From NCBI RefSeq assembly GCF_947331435.1, contig NZ_CAMZOF010000001.1, forward strand, positions 1,116,001-1,180,000: DNA of 64,000 bases, read 5' to 3'. The translations under genes were made by a program, and so were the position numbers. Below the pieces are notes generated by a model that was not told the origin of the DNA, searched no databases, and was given only the letters and a program-made list of their open reading frames with translations. This DNA comes from Pelagibius sp. Alg239-R121. GTDB lineage: Bacteria > Pseudomonadota > Alphaproteobacteria > Kiloniellales > Kiloniellaceae. Positions 27,816 through 37,119 of this stretch are shown piece by piece (position 1 is the stretch's first letter; every line of letters starts with the position of its first letter).

Positions 27816-28547
27816 TTAGTATGTCGCGCGGCCCCCGGTGACGTCGAAGACCTGGCCGGTGGTGAAGGAACAGCGCGGGCTGGCGGCCCAGGCGACCATG
27901 TCGGCTATTTCTTCTTGCGAACAAAAGCGGCCCATGGGGATACGCGACTTCTTGTCGGCGATGTAGGCCTCATCCATTTCCTGGAAGAGGTCTGTTTCGG
28001 TGATCGCGGGCGCGACGCAATTCACCGTCACGTTGGAGGGTTGCAGCTCGCGCGCCAGCCCCTTGGCGTAGCCAATGACTCCGGCCTTGGCGGCGCCGTA
28101 GGCACAGGCGCTTGGATTGCCTTCCTTGCCGGCCACTGAAGCCACGATCACCAGCCGACCATAGTCTCTCTCGCGCATATGTCCGACCGCGGCGCGGGTC
28201 GAAAGAAAGACACCGGTCAGATCCACTGCGAGCACCTGGTTCCATTCTGCCAGAGTGTAATCCCATGCGGCTTTTGTCGGGCCATTAATACCGGCGTTGG
28301 CGACCATGACGGTCACCGAACCTAGAGCCTTAAGGCTCTCGTTGAAGGCCTGCTCCACCGAAGTCTCGTTGGTCACGTCGACGGAGGTGCAATGGGCAAA
28401 TGCAGGATCCGCAACGATCGGCGCGCAGTCCAGATCCCAGCCCGACACCTGTGCGCCGAGAGCCGTAAAACGACGGGCGATGGTCAGCCCGATGCCTCTT
28501 GCGGCGCCGGTGACGATAATCCGGTGATTTTCCAGATCGAAACTCAT
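27816..28547 (-). CDS. SDR-family oxidoreductase (FabG-like)
   Basis: A 243-residue classical SDR. IIVTGAARGIG binds NAD(P), NAGINGP lies at the usual place, and the catalytic serine (VIVASVAG) and YGAAK motif are complete; the C-terminus FTTGQVFDVTGGRATY is typical. It would oxidise or reduce a hydroxyacyl or sugar-derived alcohol. It is divergent from a MaoC-type hydratase 81 bases away, so the two could act on the same hydroxyacyl/enoyl intermediates. Its relation to the nine-gene operon beyond 29068 is inferred from proximity only. Confidence 0.83.
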   Translation of the reverse strand: MSFDLENHRIIVTGAARGIGLTIARRFTALGAQVSGWDLDCAPIVADPAFAHCTSVDVTNETSVEQAFNESLKALGSVTVMVANAGINGPTKAAWDYTLAEWNQVLAVDLTGVFLSTRAAVGHMRERDYGRLVIVASVAGKEGNPSACAYGAAKAGVIGYAKGLARELQPSNVTVNCVAPAITETDLFQEMDEAYIADKKSRIPMGRFCSQEEIADMVAWAASPRCSFTTGQVFDVTGGRATY

Positions 28548-28628
28548 GGTTCAGCGGTCTTTCTCGTTGACCCCAATCGCCCGGTCTCTAGGCTTTTCGA
28601 GGAAAGAGTTTTCTATCAAGAGGGAAGC

Positions 28629-29063
28629 ATGCCGGGGTTTCACGTTGAAGTTGGTCACAGCGTTGCTTTTACCAAAACCGTGTCTGAAAGCGATGTCTAT
28701 ATGTTTGCCGGAATCACCGGCGATTTCTCGCCGAACCACGTCAACAAAGCCTACATGGAAAAGTCCAAGTACGGGAAACTGATGGCCCATGGCGCGCTGA
28801 TGGTGGGCTTTATGTCGACCGCTTCGACCATGGCAATCGCGCACACGCGCGAGGCTTCCGAGACGCCGGTCTCGTTGGGTTACGACCGCATTCGGTTTCT
28901 CAAACCTGTATTCCTCGGCGATACCATCACCGTGACTTATGAATTCGTTGAGACCAACGCTGAAACCAAGCGTTCGACTGCCGACATCAAGCTGACCAAC
29001 CAGGACGGCGAGCTCGTCACCGTCGGCCAGCATATCCTGAAATGGGTGCCGAACGAGAGCTAG
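28629..29063 (+). CDS. MaoC-family (R)-specific enoyl-CoA hydratase-like protein
   Basis: A 144-residue hot-dog fold protein. The start at ATG 28629 follows AGAGGG with good spacing; longer in-frame sequence overlaps the divergent SDR. The MaoC catalytic motif is FAGITGDFSPNHVNKAYMEKS, containing the Asp and His of the hydratase dyad, followed by KLMAHGALMVGFMS. Such enzymes hydrate 2-enoyl-CoA to (R)-3-hydroxyacyl-CoA or act as dehydratases. It converges on the enoyl-CoA hydratase gene with four bases between stops. Confidence 0.85.
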   Translation: MPGFHVEVGHSVAFTKTVSESDVYMFAGITGDFSPNHVNKAYMEKSKYGKLMAHGALMVGFMSTASTMAIAHTREASETPVSLGYDRIRFLKPVFLGDTITVTYEFVETNAETKRSTADIKLTNQDGELVTVGQHILKWVPNES

Positions 29064-29067
29064 CATC

Positions 29068-29844
29068 TTATTTGCCCAGCCATTGCGGCTTTCGCTTCTC
29101 GGAGAAAGCGCGCGGACCTTCTTTCGCATCGATGCTCTTCAGCATGGCTTCGTATTCGGGATAACGCGTAGTGAACGCAGCCGCCACGGTTGGCGCGTCC
29201 AATCCTTTCAGCATCATCTGCTTTGTCGCCCTCAGTGACAGTGGCGCGTTCTCAAGCAACCGATTCGTCCAGAGTTTCGTTTCAGCTGCCAGCTTGCTGC
29301 GTGGTACGACGGAGTTGATTAGCCCATAGGTAATGGCCTCTTCCGAAGAGAACAGACGACCGGTCAACGCAATCTCCATCGCCTGTTTCAGCGGAATCTG
29401 ACGGGCTAGTCTATGCAGCCCGCCGCTGGCCGCCAATCCGACCTTGGGCTCGGGAAGTCCAAACTTTGCATCCTCCACCGCGATCACTAGATCGCACGCC
29501 AGCAGGACTTCCAGACCGCCACCGATGGCATGACCATTGACTGCTGCGATGACTGGCTTGGTCAGATCGAAACGTTCCGTCAAACCCGCGAACCCGGACG
29601 TCGGCATATCGTCGGCACCCGTCTCCGCGCGAACTTTCAAGTCGGAGCCGGTGCAAAATGCTCGATCACCCGAACCGGTGATCACCGCGAGGCGAAGGTC
29701 ATCGTCCCTGGCAAAGTCGTCGAAGATCGATGCCAGCTCGGCATGGGCCTCCGGGTGAAGCGCATTCATCACTTCCGGTCGATTAAGGATCACCGTCAGG
29801 ACGGCTCCCCTTTTCTCGATCAGACTGTGGCGAATGTCTGTCAT
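29068..29844 (-). CDS. Enoyl-CoA hydratase/isomerase family protein
   Basis: A 258-residue crotonase. The CoA-binding opening LNRPEVMNALHPEAHAEL, oxyanion-hole AFCTGSDLKVRAE and second oxyanion region AVNGHAIGGGLEVLLACDL are typical. Acidic catalytic residues fall in FGLPEPKVGLAASGG, where one of the usual two glutamates is visible. It probably hydrates or isomerises an enoyl-CoA made by the acyl-CoA dehydrogenase upstream. It is the last gene of the tightly packed minus-strand operon and overlaps the Gfo/Idh/MocA gene by four bases. Confidence 0.85.
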   Translation of the reverse strand: MTDIRHSLIEKRGAVLTVILNRPEVMNALHPEAHAELASIFDDFARDDDLRLAVITGSGDRAFCTGSDLKVRAETGADDMPTSGFAGLTERFDLTKPVIAAVNGHAIGGGLEVLLACDLVIAVEDAKFGLPEPKVGLAASGGLHRLARQIPLKQAMEIALTGRLFSSEEAITYGLINSVVPRSKLAAETKLWTNRLLENAPLSLRATKQMMLKGLDAPTVAAAFTTRYPEYEAMLKSIDAKEGPRAFSEKRKPQWLGK

Positions 29845-30875
29845 AACGTAATGCGTTGACCGCTTTCCGCCGCGTCGAATACCGCAAGAGTTGCTTGTAA
29901 GCTGCGGGTCGCATCCTCCGCTGTGATACGTGGCGCCTCCTCACCTTGTATTACCCGGCAAAAATGCTTGCACTGATTGATATAAGCATCCTCCGGGGTG
30001 CAGGATTTATCTTCTGATCGTAGCGGCGTGTTCCAGCCCCGCGCGGTATCATCGTGGCGCCAGAGTTTCAGATTAGGAAACTCCAGTGAGGCGGAGTCTC
30101 CGACAAAACGGGAAGCGTTTTGGTGGGCCGGGGGAAACTCCGGATTTTCATGGAAACCGAACTCCCAGGCCCAAGGTGAAGCCGCCGAATCGGAAAGTAG
30201 AAAGGTACCCAGTGCGCCATTTTCGAAGCGCAGGATGATCGCGGCAGTCTCTTCCTTTTCATGCCCTCGCACGGTGCTCGCCAGCTCCGCGCTCAAGCTG
30301 GTGATTTCTCCGCAGACATAACGCAGACAATCGAACTCATGAATGAGGTTGATGAGAATTGGGCCTGCTTCGCGTTTTTGCCGCCAGACCTGGTCGAAAT
30401 AGCTGTCCGCCTTGCGCAGCGTCCATTGCCCGTTGACCGCCACCAGTTGCCCAAGCCCACCGCTTCTCACGATTTCCCGTGCTTTGTGCACAAAGGGATA
30501 GTAACGCCGGTGGTGCCCAACCAATACCTCACGCTGAGTGGCGCGCGATTTTTCGATGAGAATTTGGGCTTCGCCGAGGGTTCCCGTAATCGGCTTTTCG
30601 ATCAAGACATGTGCGCCGTTCTCTAGCGCCGCCAAAGCGGGTGCCAGGTGCAGTTCGGTCGGGGTCGCAACAATTACACCGTCCGGTTTGACTTCTGCCA
30701 GCATGGCTTTGTAGTTGTCGTAGAAGGTCACGCCATAACGCTCGGCAATACCTTTGACTGTCGGCGAGGCATCGGCGACCGCCACCAGATCTGCTTCCTC
30801 GACCTGAGCGATAGTCTCAAGGTGGCGCACCCCGATACGCCCGGCCCCGATTAAGGCAAGCCGAACTGAAGTCAT
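29841..30875 (-). CDS. Gfo/Idh/MocA-family oxidoreductase
   Basis: A 344-residue NAD(P)-dependent dehydrogenase. The Rossmann domain opens LALIGAGRIGVRHLETI; the family motif EKPITGTLGEAQILI (normally EKP) lies near residue 95, and a substrate domain contains GGLGQLVAVNGQWTLRK and NLIHEFDCLRYVCGE, where the catalytic His/Asp residues usually sit. Members oxidise cyclitols, sugars or their acids. It overlaps both neighbours by four bases, fixing it within the operon. A sugar- or cyclitol-derived substrate would fit the adjacent isomerase and the LacI regulator; this is inference. Confidence 0.85.
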   Translation of the reverse strand: MTSVRLALIGAGRIGVRHLETIAQVEEADLVAVADASPTVKGIAERYGVTFYDNYKAMLAEVKPDGVIVATPTELHLAPALAALENGAHVLIEKPITGTLGEAQILIEKSRATQREVLVGHHRRYYPFVHKAREIVRSGGLGQLVAVNGQWTLRKADSYFDQVWRQKREAGPILINLIHEFDCLRYVCGEITSLSAELASTVRGHEKEETAAIILRFENGALGTFLLSDSAASPWAWEFGFHENPEFPPAHQNASRFVGDSASLEFPNLKLWRHDDTARGWNTPLRSEDKSCTPEDAYINQCKHFCRVIQGEEAPRITAEDATRSLQATLAVFDAAESGQRITL

Positions 30876-32410
30876 TGAGCTGTATCCATAAAGTAAGTCT
30901 GATTTATTGGTTCAGGGGGCGTGTCCATGAGCGGTATAAAACTCATCTTGTCCAGGATGTCGCGCTGCAGGTCCACACCCGGCGCAATCTCAATTAGTTT
31001 GACGCCGTCCTTGGCCAGGCGGAAGACGGCGCGTTCGGTGACATAAATCACCTCCTGCGCCTGAAGGTTCGCCTGCCGGCCCGAGAAAGTGATTTGATCG
31101 ACTTTATCGACCAGCTTCCGCACTTCACCGTGGCGGTGAATGGTGAGCACGCCGTTCCCCGACTCGATCGAGGCGCCTTTGGCGTCGAAAGTTCCGCAGA
31201 AGACGACTTTGCGTGCGTTCTGTGCGATATCGATGAACCCGCCGGGCCCGACCGTCAGGCCGCCGAGCCTCGAGACGTTGACATTGCCTTCTATATCCAA
31301 CTCGCCAAAGCCCAGGAACGCAATATCCAGTCCGCCACCGGAATAGAAGTCGAACTGGGAGGGGCCGTCGATCATGCAGCTTGGATTGCGTGCATAACCG
31401 AATAGTGTCCCGGTAAGAAGTGTGCCGCCGTAGGTGCCGTGTTCGATGGTCTGGTAATAGCGATGCTGTTCGCCCTTCGCAGCGACGATGCTCGCCACTT
31501 CGTCGGGAACGCCGAAGCCGTAGTTGATGACCGCACCTTCGCGCAGCTCTTCGTGAGCGCGGCGTGCTACGACCTGGCGGATCGAGAAGGGCGGCATGGG
31601 CGGGATCGGATCGTCGGCCTGTTTCTCGCCGGAGATGGCTGGATCATAGATCAAATCGTAGCCTTGCCGTTGCGCCGGGTCGACCACGATGGCATCGACC
31701 AGCGCGCCCGGAATGCGGACCGCACGGGCAGGAAGAATGCCGTTCCGAACCCGCTCGCGCACCTGCACGATGACCTTGCCGCCAGAATTATGCGCGGCCG
31801 CCGCCATGGCGTATATGTCCACGTTGGCCGGCTCCTGATCGAGGCTGATGTTACCGTCGTCGTCGGCGAAAGAGCCTTTGAGCAGGGCAATGTCGACCGG
31901 GAAGGGGCGGTAGCGCAGGAACTCGCGACCGTCGATCTCCATCACATCTACCAGGTCTTGCTGCGCAGCCTCGTTCATCTTTCCGCCGCCGAATCGCGGG
32001 TCGACGAAGGTGCCGAGACCGACGTGAGTCATCAGGCCTGGGCGCTTGGCTGCGACCTCGCGCATCAACTGCATTACGACGCCGCCGGGCAAGACATAGG
32101 CCTCGATCTTGTTTTCCCGGGCGAGCGCCTGCATCCGTGGCGACCAGACCCAATGACCGCCGATCACCCGCTTAACCATGCCTTCGTGAGCGAAGCGGTT
32201 CATGCCGTGCGTCTTGCGGTCGCCGATGCCTAATGCGTGTACGCAGGTCAGATTCTTCGGATGGCCTTCATTAAGGAAACGCTGCTCGACGGATTTATGC
32301 AGCAGCGTGGCTTCGACCAGGCCGCCGCCACCTCCGATCAGACCGATTGTGTCGCCATCGCGAATGAGAGCTGCTGCGTCTTCGGCGTCTACGAATTTGT
32401 TGCGGTTCAT
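30872..32410 (-). CDS. Fused acyl-CoA:acetate/3-ketoacid CoA-transferase (class I)
   Basis: A 512-residue CoA-transferase containing both alpha and beta domains in one chain, as in YdiF/propionate CoA-transferase. The N-terminal half begins DAEDAAALIRDGDTIGLIGGGGG; the second half carries the catalytic-glutamate motif QTIEHGTYGG and the SENG-like FGFARNPS region, then GPGGFIDIAQNARKVVFCGTF. It transfers CoA between carboxylic acids, activating a substrate for the acyl-CoA dehydrogenase and hydratase next to it. It overlaps the downstream gene by four bases and is one base from the acyl-CoA dehydrogenase stop. Confidence 0.87.
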   Translation of the reverse strand: MNRNKFVDAEDAAALIRDGDTIGLIGGGGGLVEATLLHKSVEQRFLNEGHPKNLTCVHALGIGDRKTHGMNRFAHEGMVKRVIGGHWVWSPRMQALARENKIEAYVLPGGVVMQLMREVAAKRPGLMTHVGLGTFVDPRFGGGKMNEAAQQDLVDVMEIDGREFLRYRPFPVDIALLKGSFADDDGNISLDQEPANVDIYAMAAAAHNSGGKVIVQVRERVRNGILPARAVRIPGALVDAIVVDPAQRQGYDLIYDPAISGEKQADDPIPPMPPFSIRQVVARRAHEELREGAVINYGFGVPDEVASIVAAKGEQHRYYQTIEHGTYGGTLLTGTLFGYARNPSCMIDGPSQFDFYSGGGLDIAFLGFGELDIEGNVNVSRLGGLTVGPGGFIDIAQNARKVVFCGTFDAKGASIESGNGVLTIHRHGEVRKLVDKVDQITFSGRQANLQAQEVIYVTERAVFRLAKDGVKLIEIAPGVDLQRDILDKMSFIPLMDTPPEPINQTYFMDTAQ

Positions 32411-32411
32411 G

Positions 32412-33584
32412 TCACGTCGTCATTTGGTAGAGGCTAGTGTCACCCTTCATGAGCGCGCGGGCAATCACCGAGCGGTGAATTTCGGAGGTTCCGTCATAGA
32501 TGCGGTAAATGCGGGCATCACGATAATAACGTTCGATCGGCAGGTCCTTGCAGTAGCCCATTCCGCCGAAGATCTGCACTGCCCGGTCTGCGACGCGGTT
32601 CAGGGTTTCCGACGCTTGCACTTTGACCACTGAGATTTGGTTGCGGGCGTCGAGACCCTGGTCGATTTCCCAGGCTGTCCGGTGCAGAGCAAGACGGGCC
32701 GCGTTGATCTCGACCGCGCTGTCAGCGAGCATCTGCTGGATCATCTGGAAGTCGCCGATAGATTTGCCAAACTGCTTCCGCTCGCCCGCATGCGCCAGGG
32801 AGAGGTCCAGAATTCGTGTTGCCTTACCTATCGAGCGGGCACCGATCTGGGCCAGGCGGATGCGACCCAGGGTCTCCAGAGCCAGCTTCAAGCCTTTTCC
32901 TTCGGCGCCTAGGAGATGTTCCTGCTTCAGGTGAACTTGATCGAAGAACAGCTCGACATGTGACGTACCGCGCAGACCCATCATTGGCTGATCCCGGCCA
33001 ATCGAAACACCCTCCATCGCCTTGTCGACGATGAAGGTGGAGATGCCGTGCTTGCCGGCGTCAGGATTCGTCACTGCAGTCACGACGAAAAAATCGGAAA
33101 AGAGGCCGTCAGAGATGAAGTGCTTATAACCGTTTAGCAGCCAACCATCGTTCGTGCGGATCGCTCGTGTGCGGATTCCGGCAGCATCCGATCCGGCCTC
33201 AGGTTCGGTAAAGGCTACTGAGAAGGTTCGTTCGCCGCGCACGGAAGGCAGCAGCCAGCGTTCCCTTTGTGCCTCGTCACCTGCAAGCAGAATTTCGTAG
33301 ATATTGCCGAAGGCACGGCGCACCAGGATGTCCGTGGTATGGCCGAACTGTTCCTCGGCAAGCATCCAGTCCAGAGTTGAGAGGCCACCGCCACCGAAGT
33401 CTTCAGCGATGTTCATGGCATATAGGCCAAGGGTCTTCGACTTTTCGAGAATGTCCCGTGCCTTTTCCGGCGCCAGAGCTCCGTCCAGTTCGACCTCTTC
33501 TTCAAGCGGGCGCAGTTCAGATGTGATAAAACGGCGCACCGTATCGATCAGCATCCTCTGTTCGCTGGAAAGGCCAAAATCCAT
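32412..33584 (-). CDS. Acyl-CoA dehydrogenase
   Basis: A 390-residue FAD enzyme that desaturates acyl-CoA. I use ATG 33584, which overlaps the preceding stop as TGATG. Signatures include FSVAFTEPEAGSDAAGIRT (FAD/substrate), the FISDG loop, GERKQFGKSIGDFQMIQQMLAD and the C-terminal IYDGTSEIHRSVIAR, where the glutamate after TS is at the usual catalytic-base neighbourhood. It probably acts after the CoA-transferase and before the enoyl-CoA hydratase in the same operon. Chain length and substrate cannot be judged from sequence. Confidence 0.88.
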   Translation of the reverse strand: MDFGLSSEQRMLIDTVRRFITSELRPLEEEVELDGALAPEKARDILEKSKTLGLYAMNIAEDFGGGGLSTLDWMLAEEQFGHTTDILVRRAFGNIYEILLAGDEAQRERWLLPSVRGERTFSVAFTEPEAGSDAAGIRTRAIRTNDGWLLNGYKHFISDGLFSDFFVVTAVTNPDAGKHGISTFIVDKAMEGVSIGRDQPMMGLRGTSHVELFFDQVHLKQEHLLGAEGKGLKLALETLGRIRLAQIGARSIGKATRILDLSLAHAGERKQFGKSIGDFQMIQQMLADSAVEINAARLALHRTAWEIDQGLDARNQISVVKVQASETLNRVADRAVQIFGGMGYCKDLPIERYYRDARIYRIYDGTSEIHRSVIARALMKGDTSLYQMTT

Positions 33585-34375
33585 CAATAGTAACCCTTTG
33601 CTCCACCGCCATCGATCGGAATGCCTGCACCATGAATATGTCGCGCTGCCGGTGAGCAGAGAAAGGCGACCAGGTTCGACACATCGTCCGGCTGTCCCAA
33701 ACGGCGCAGGCCTTCTGCAGCAACCGACTCGCGTTCTATTTGATCGCGGGTCTTGTCCTGCTGTTTGGCGCGGTCGGCGAAGATGGTCTCCAGCCGTTCG
33801 GTGACGGTCAGGCCTGGATGGATCCAGTTTACATTAACGTCGTCGCGCAGGCCTTGCGCAGCCAGTGCTTTGGAAAAGTTGGCGAGAGCGGCGTTGACGG
33901 CACCACCGACCATAAAATCTGCCGCAGGAGTTCGTGCGAAGCCGCCGACGATATTAATGACGCAGCCGCTTGCCTCCTTCAGCTGAGGCCAGAACAGTCG
34001 ACTCAGCCTGACAGCGCCGTGAAACTTCAAGGCAAAGCCGTCGAGCATCTCTTCGTCAGGCTGCTCGGGGAATGTTCCACCCTTGGTGGCGCCAGCGGCA
34101 TTGATGAGTATATCGCAGCAGCCGAAGCGATCGGCAGCGGCTTGATAGCTCTCTCTACAGCCTTCAAGGGTACGAAGATCGGCGGCGTGAAAAGCCGCGC
34201 TTTGGCCCGTTGCCGCTTCAATGGTTTCCCGGGCAGCTTTAAGACGTCCGGCGTTGGAGGCCGCGAGAAAGATATCTGCACCATCTTCAGCCAGGCGTTT
34301 GGCGACGGCCAGCCCAATTCCTTTCGAACCGCCGCTGACGATGGCGACTTTACCGGAAAGAATTTTCTTCGTCAT
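33584..34375 (-). CDS. SDR-family protein with unusual active site
   Basis: A 263-residue SDR beginning at ATG 34375, which follows GGAGG. The nucleotide motif VSGGSKGIG and the INAAGATKGG segment are normal. Where YxxxK is expected the sequence reads ADFMVGGAVNAALANFSKA, so tyrosine is replaced by phenylalanine and lysine is missing; a related subgroup with GNAAL at this place exists. The enzyme may use a different mechanism or be non-catalytic. It overlaps the acyl-CoA dehydrogenase by one base (TGATG) and lies 41 bases after the PanE-like gene. Confidence 0.8.
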   Translation of the reverse strand: MTKKILSGKVAIVSGGSKGIGLAVAKRLAEDGADIFLAASNAGRLKAARETIEAATGQSAAFHAADLRTLEGCRESYQAAADRFGCCDILINAAGATKGGTFPEQPDEEMLDGFALKFHGAVRLSRLFWPQLKEASGCVINIVGGFARTPAADFMVGGAVNAALANFSKALAAQGLRDDVNVNWIHPGLTVTERLETIFADRAKQQDKTRDQIERESVAAEGLRRLGQPDDVSNLVAFLCSPAARHIHGAGIPIDGGGAKGYY

Positions 34376-34416
34376 GGCGGTGCCTCCTGCTAGTTCACGA
34401 GAGTCTGCTCGTTGGG

Positions 34417-35370
34417 TTAGAGCGCGCGTGAGCCGCAATAGCGGCTTTCCAGGCCTTTCACGATTGCGGCAAGCGCATTCAGCGTTGGTGTCGGCACTCC
34501 TGTCTGGACGCCCTTCGAAATAACGCTGCCGTAGATGAAGTCAACTTCGGTTGGACGGCCGTTGAGAATATCGACGCAGAGTGATGACTTGTTGTCGCCT
34601 GTTCCACCCGGCGCCGAAATCAATTCCATACCCTGTAGAACAGCCTCACGGTCCAGTGCAATCCCCAGCGCGCCGGCAACGGCGAACGCTTCATCGATGG
34701 CCTGCAGGCTGACCGTCTTAAGAGCCGGTATGCGCAGGATCTCGGCAGAGGTGAGATCGGTCGCGCCGGAAATCGCACTAAGCGAGATATTGCCAAGCAG
34801 CTTTTTCCAGATCTCCTGGACGATGTCTCCACTGACATGGGTTTCTAAACCTGCTGCGGACAAGGCGCCGGCGATCCGCTCGGCACGCTTGCTTTTCCCG
34901 CCATCCATTTCACCAATGTACGAGGGAACACGGGAAAAATCGACGATGGAGCCCGGGCCCAGCATACAGCCTGCCATGGCGGTCAAACCTCCCAAGACGG
35001 AGGCTTTTCCAAGCTCTTCGGCAATGAGCTCTTCGTTGCCAAGGCCGTTCTGGAAACTCACCGCAATGGCGCCCAGATCGACCAGGTGCCTGACGGCGCG
35101 TGCCGCGTCGCGCGTGCCGTGGGCTTTGCATTGAAACAGAATGACATCAGCATGGTCGATGTCGCTCGCATCTGTAGTCGCTGTAATCTCGACGGTCCGA
35201 TCTCCGCCAAAACCACTGATTTTCAATCCATCATTCCGAATGGCCGAAACATGATCGCTGTTCGTATCGACCAGCGTGACGTCGAGCCCGCCATCTTGCA
35301 GGATTGCGCCGAACAGTGCACCCATACCTCCAGCACCTGCGACAACGATTTTCGGTTTCCAGTCGGACAT
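34417..35370 (-). CDS. 2-dehydropantoate 2-reductase (PanE/ApbA) family protein
   Basis: A 317-residue NAD(P)-dependent ketoacid reductase. Residues 8-18 hold the Rossmann motif VVAGAGGMGALFG; SFQNGLGNEELIAE and the lysine of EIWKKLLGNISLSAIS match PanE catalytic residues, and the C-terminal helices include DKSSLCVDILNGRPTEVDFIYG. In this catabolic operon it more likely reduces a branched or sugar-derived 2-keto acid than makes pantoate. Adjacent genes are a 2-keto-4-pentenoate-hydratase-like enzyme and an SDR. Confidence 0.83.
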   Translation of the reverse strand: MSDWKPKIVVAGAGGMGALFGAILQDGGLDVTLVDTNSDHVSAIRNDGLKISGFGGDRTVEITATTDASDIDHADVILFQCKAHGTRDAARAVRHLVDLGAIAVSFQNGLGNEELIAEELGKASVLGGLTAMAGCMLGPGSIVDFSRVPSYIGEMDGGKSKRAERIAGALSAAGLETHVSGDIVQEIWKKLLGNISLSAISGATDLTSAEILRIPALKTVSLQAIDEAFAVAGALGIALDREAVLQGMELISAPGGTGDNKSSLCVDILNGRPTEVDFIYGSVISKGVQTGVPTPTLNALAAIVKGLESRYCGSRAL

Positions 35371-35399
35371 TTCTGTTACTCGATTTTATAAATTCCGAT

Positions 35400-36224
35400 T
35401 CACGCGAACTGAAGTTCAATCTTACCTATGGACCCGAAGTCCGCGACGACATGGCTGCCGGCCTTGACGGGTTGAGGGACTGTGGCGGCGCCTGTCGATA
35501 CAAAATCACCGGCCTTCAGGCCGATACCCCGCGACGCCAGATGATTGATTAGGGCGGCGAGGGCGTCGATGGGAATACATCGCATATCGCCGAGGAAATT
35601 TTCCGCCTCCGCGCTATCATCCACTTTCAAGGATATGACATGGTTCTGAAAGTCGATTGCCTGCCACTCGGTGACCGGATTGCCGAACACGAAACCAATC
35701 CCGCCACCGTTGTCCGCGATAGTCAGCAGCGTGCCAACTTTGGGGGCGCGCTCACCCGTGGGATAGCGATGTCCGATGATCTCGATAGCAGGATGCAATG
35801 TGGCGAGAGGAGCTATTTCTTCCGCACTCCAAGGCTTGCCGCGCAATGGCAGGTCGGCGCTTAGCCGAAAGGCGAATTCGGTCTCAGCTCGTGCGTTCGG
35901 GAAGCGCGAAATCGGCAGGCTGTGACTATTACCGACAAACGTGGTCGGGTCGAGAATCCTACCTGGGATCACATCGTCGTGGCCATCCAGCTCGCGCATC
36001 TTGATGCTGGTGGCGCCGACTTTCCAACCGGTAATACCGTGACCAAGCTCTTCAGCCATGCGGTTCTGAACAAAGTAGGCTTCGGTCCGGTCTTGCGGCT
36101 GTTCGGCAACCTGTACTCTATCGATGGCCTCGGCCAGATCCCAGGCCGCCGCAAGCTTTGCGGCAAGGCCTGAGAGAGGAGCAACCCTTTCCTGCGATAT
36201 GTTCATGCTGAGCGCGTTCGGCAT
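35400..36224 (-). CDS. 2-keto-4-pentenoate hydratase-like protein (FAH superfamily)
   Basis: A 274-residue MhpD/HpcG-like protein. ITGWKVGATSIKMRELDG, PNARAETEFAFRLSADLP and LHPAIEIIGHRY carry the metal-binding glutamates of the FAH fold; VSTGAATVPQPVKAG near the end is typical. Such enzymes hydrate 2-hydroxypenta-2,4-dienoate-type compounds or decarboxylate oxo-acids in meta-cleavage routes, and related proteins dehydrate sugar acids. The neighbours are sugar-type enzymes rather than ring-cleavage dioxygenases, so a sugar-acid or 2-oxo-acid role is at least as likely. Confidence 0.82.
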   Translation of the reverse strand: MPNALSMNISQERVAPLSGLAAKLAAAWDLAEAIDRVQVAEQPQDRTEAYFVQNRMAEELGHGITGWKVGATSIKMRELDGHDDVIPGRILDPTTFVGNSHSLPISRFPNARAETEFAFRLSADLPLRGKPWSAEEIAPLATLHPAIEIIGHRYPTGERAPKVGTLLTIADNGGGIGFVFGNPVTEWQAIDFQNHVISLKVDDSAEAENFLGDMRCIPIDALAALINHLASRGIGLKAGDFVSTGAATVPQPVKAGSHVVADFGSIGKIELQFA

Positions 36225-36227
36225 AGC

Positions 36228-37091
36228 CTAGCCGTAGATTTCCATGAAGGTTTTGATGCATTGGCGGAACCCGGCTTCAAAGTCGCCGTTACCCGGGTGA
36301 TAGACGCTCTCGTAGGAGATTACGCCGTCATAACCATCGGCACGCATGGCATCCGCCATGGGTTGGAACTGATCAGCAAGCTGACCCTCGAGCATCGGCC
36401 GCACCTCTAACGTTGCTTTAGGCGTGTCGGCGAAGACGTCTTTGATGTGCACATGGCCCAGGTAGCCGCCCTTCATGGTTTCATAGCCATCTGGCCAGGC
36501 GGTTTCGTGTGCCCAGCAGTTGTTGGCTGGATCCCACAGAATCTTCAGCGTGTTCTTGGCGTCCAGGTCGTCAATCAGCTTGCGGCCGGTCCAGCAAGAA
36601 TTGATCATGGTGCCGTTGCCGGTCTCGACGACCAAAGTCACACCCTCAGCCTTCGCCAGTTCGACCGCAGGCGCGATCAAAGGCGGTAAGGCATCCCATG
36701 CGCCTTTCGCTACATTCCATTGCTCTGCACCGTTCAGGCCCCAGAGGATCATTTCCTTCTTGCCCGACATGATGCGCACGGTCTTGCAATCAAATTCATG
36801 CGCCATATCGATGCAGCGCTTCAGGCCATCCATATGTTTGGTATGCAGCGCGTCGCCGGCTTTGGTGGTCATGGGCATGCCGGCAAAAACGTGGCGCGAA
36901 ATACAAGACACGGTTTTGTTGTGCTTCTTAACGAGTTCCAGAGCCTTTCTGCGTTCGTCGGTGTTAAGGCCGCCGACCTCTTTATCCCAAAGGAACTGCA
37001 GCTCAGCGTATTCAAGGCCGTATTCGTCCATCACAGATAACGCGTGAGCAAAATCGCGGCTGATTCCGTCGGTGATGACTCCAAGTTTCAT
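36228..37091 (-). CDS. Sugar phosphate isomerase/epimerase family TIM-barrel protein
   Basis: A 287-residue AP-endonuclease-2-like barrel. Metal and substrate segments include LEYAELQFLWDKE, VTLVVETGNGTM, ILWDPANNCWAHETAW, GYLGHVHIKDVFAD and YDGVISYESVYHPG, with acidic and histidine ligands in the expected order. It lies three bases before the hydratase-like gene and 28 bases after the beta-hydroxyacid dehydrogenase, so it is part of the operon. It probably isomerises or epimerises a keto-sugar or hydroxy-keto acid. The substrate is unknown. Confidence 0.83.
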   Translation of the reverse strand: MKLGVITDGISRDFAHALSVMDEYGLEYAELQFLWDKEVGGLNTDERRKALELVKKHNKTVSCISRHVFAGMPMTTKAGDALHTKHMDGLKRCIDMAHEFDCKTVRIMSGKKEMILWGLNGAEQWNVAKGAWDALPPLIAPAVELAKAEGVTLVVETGNGTMINSCWTGRKLIDDLDAKNTLKILWDPANNCWAHETAWPDGYETMKGGYLGHVHIKDVFADTPKATLEVRPMLEGQLADQFQPMADAMRADGYDGVISYESVYHPGNGDFEAGFRQCIKTFMEIYG

Positions 37092-37119
37092 GTACCGGTC
37101 TCCGGTTTTGAGGTTCAGT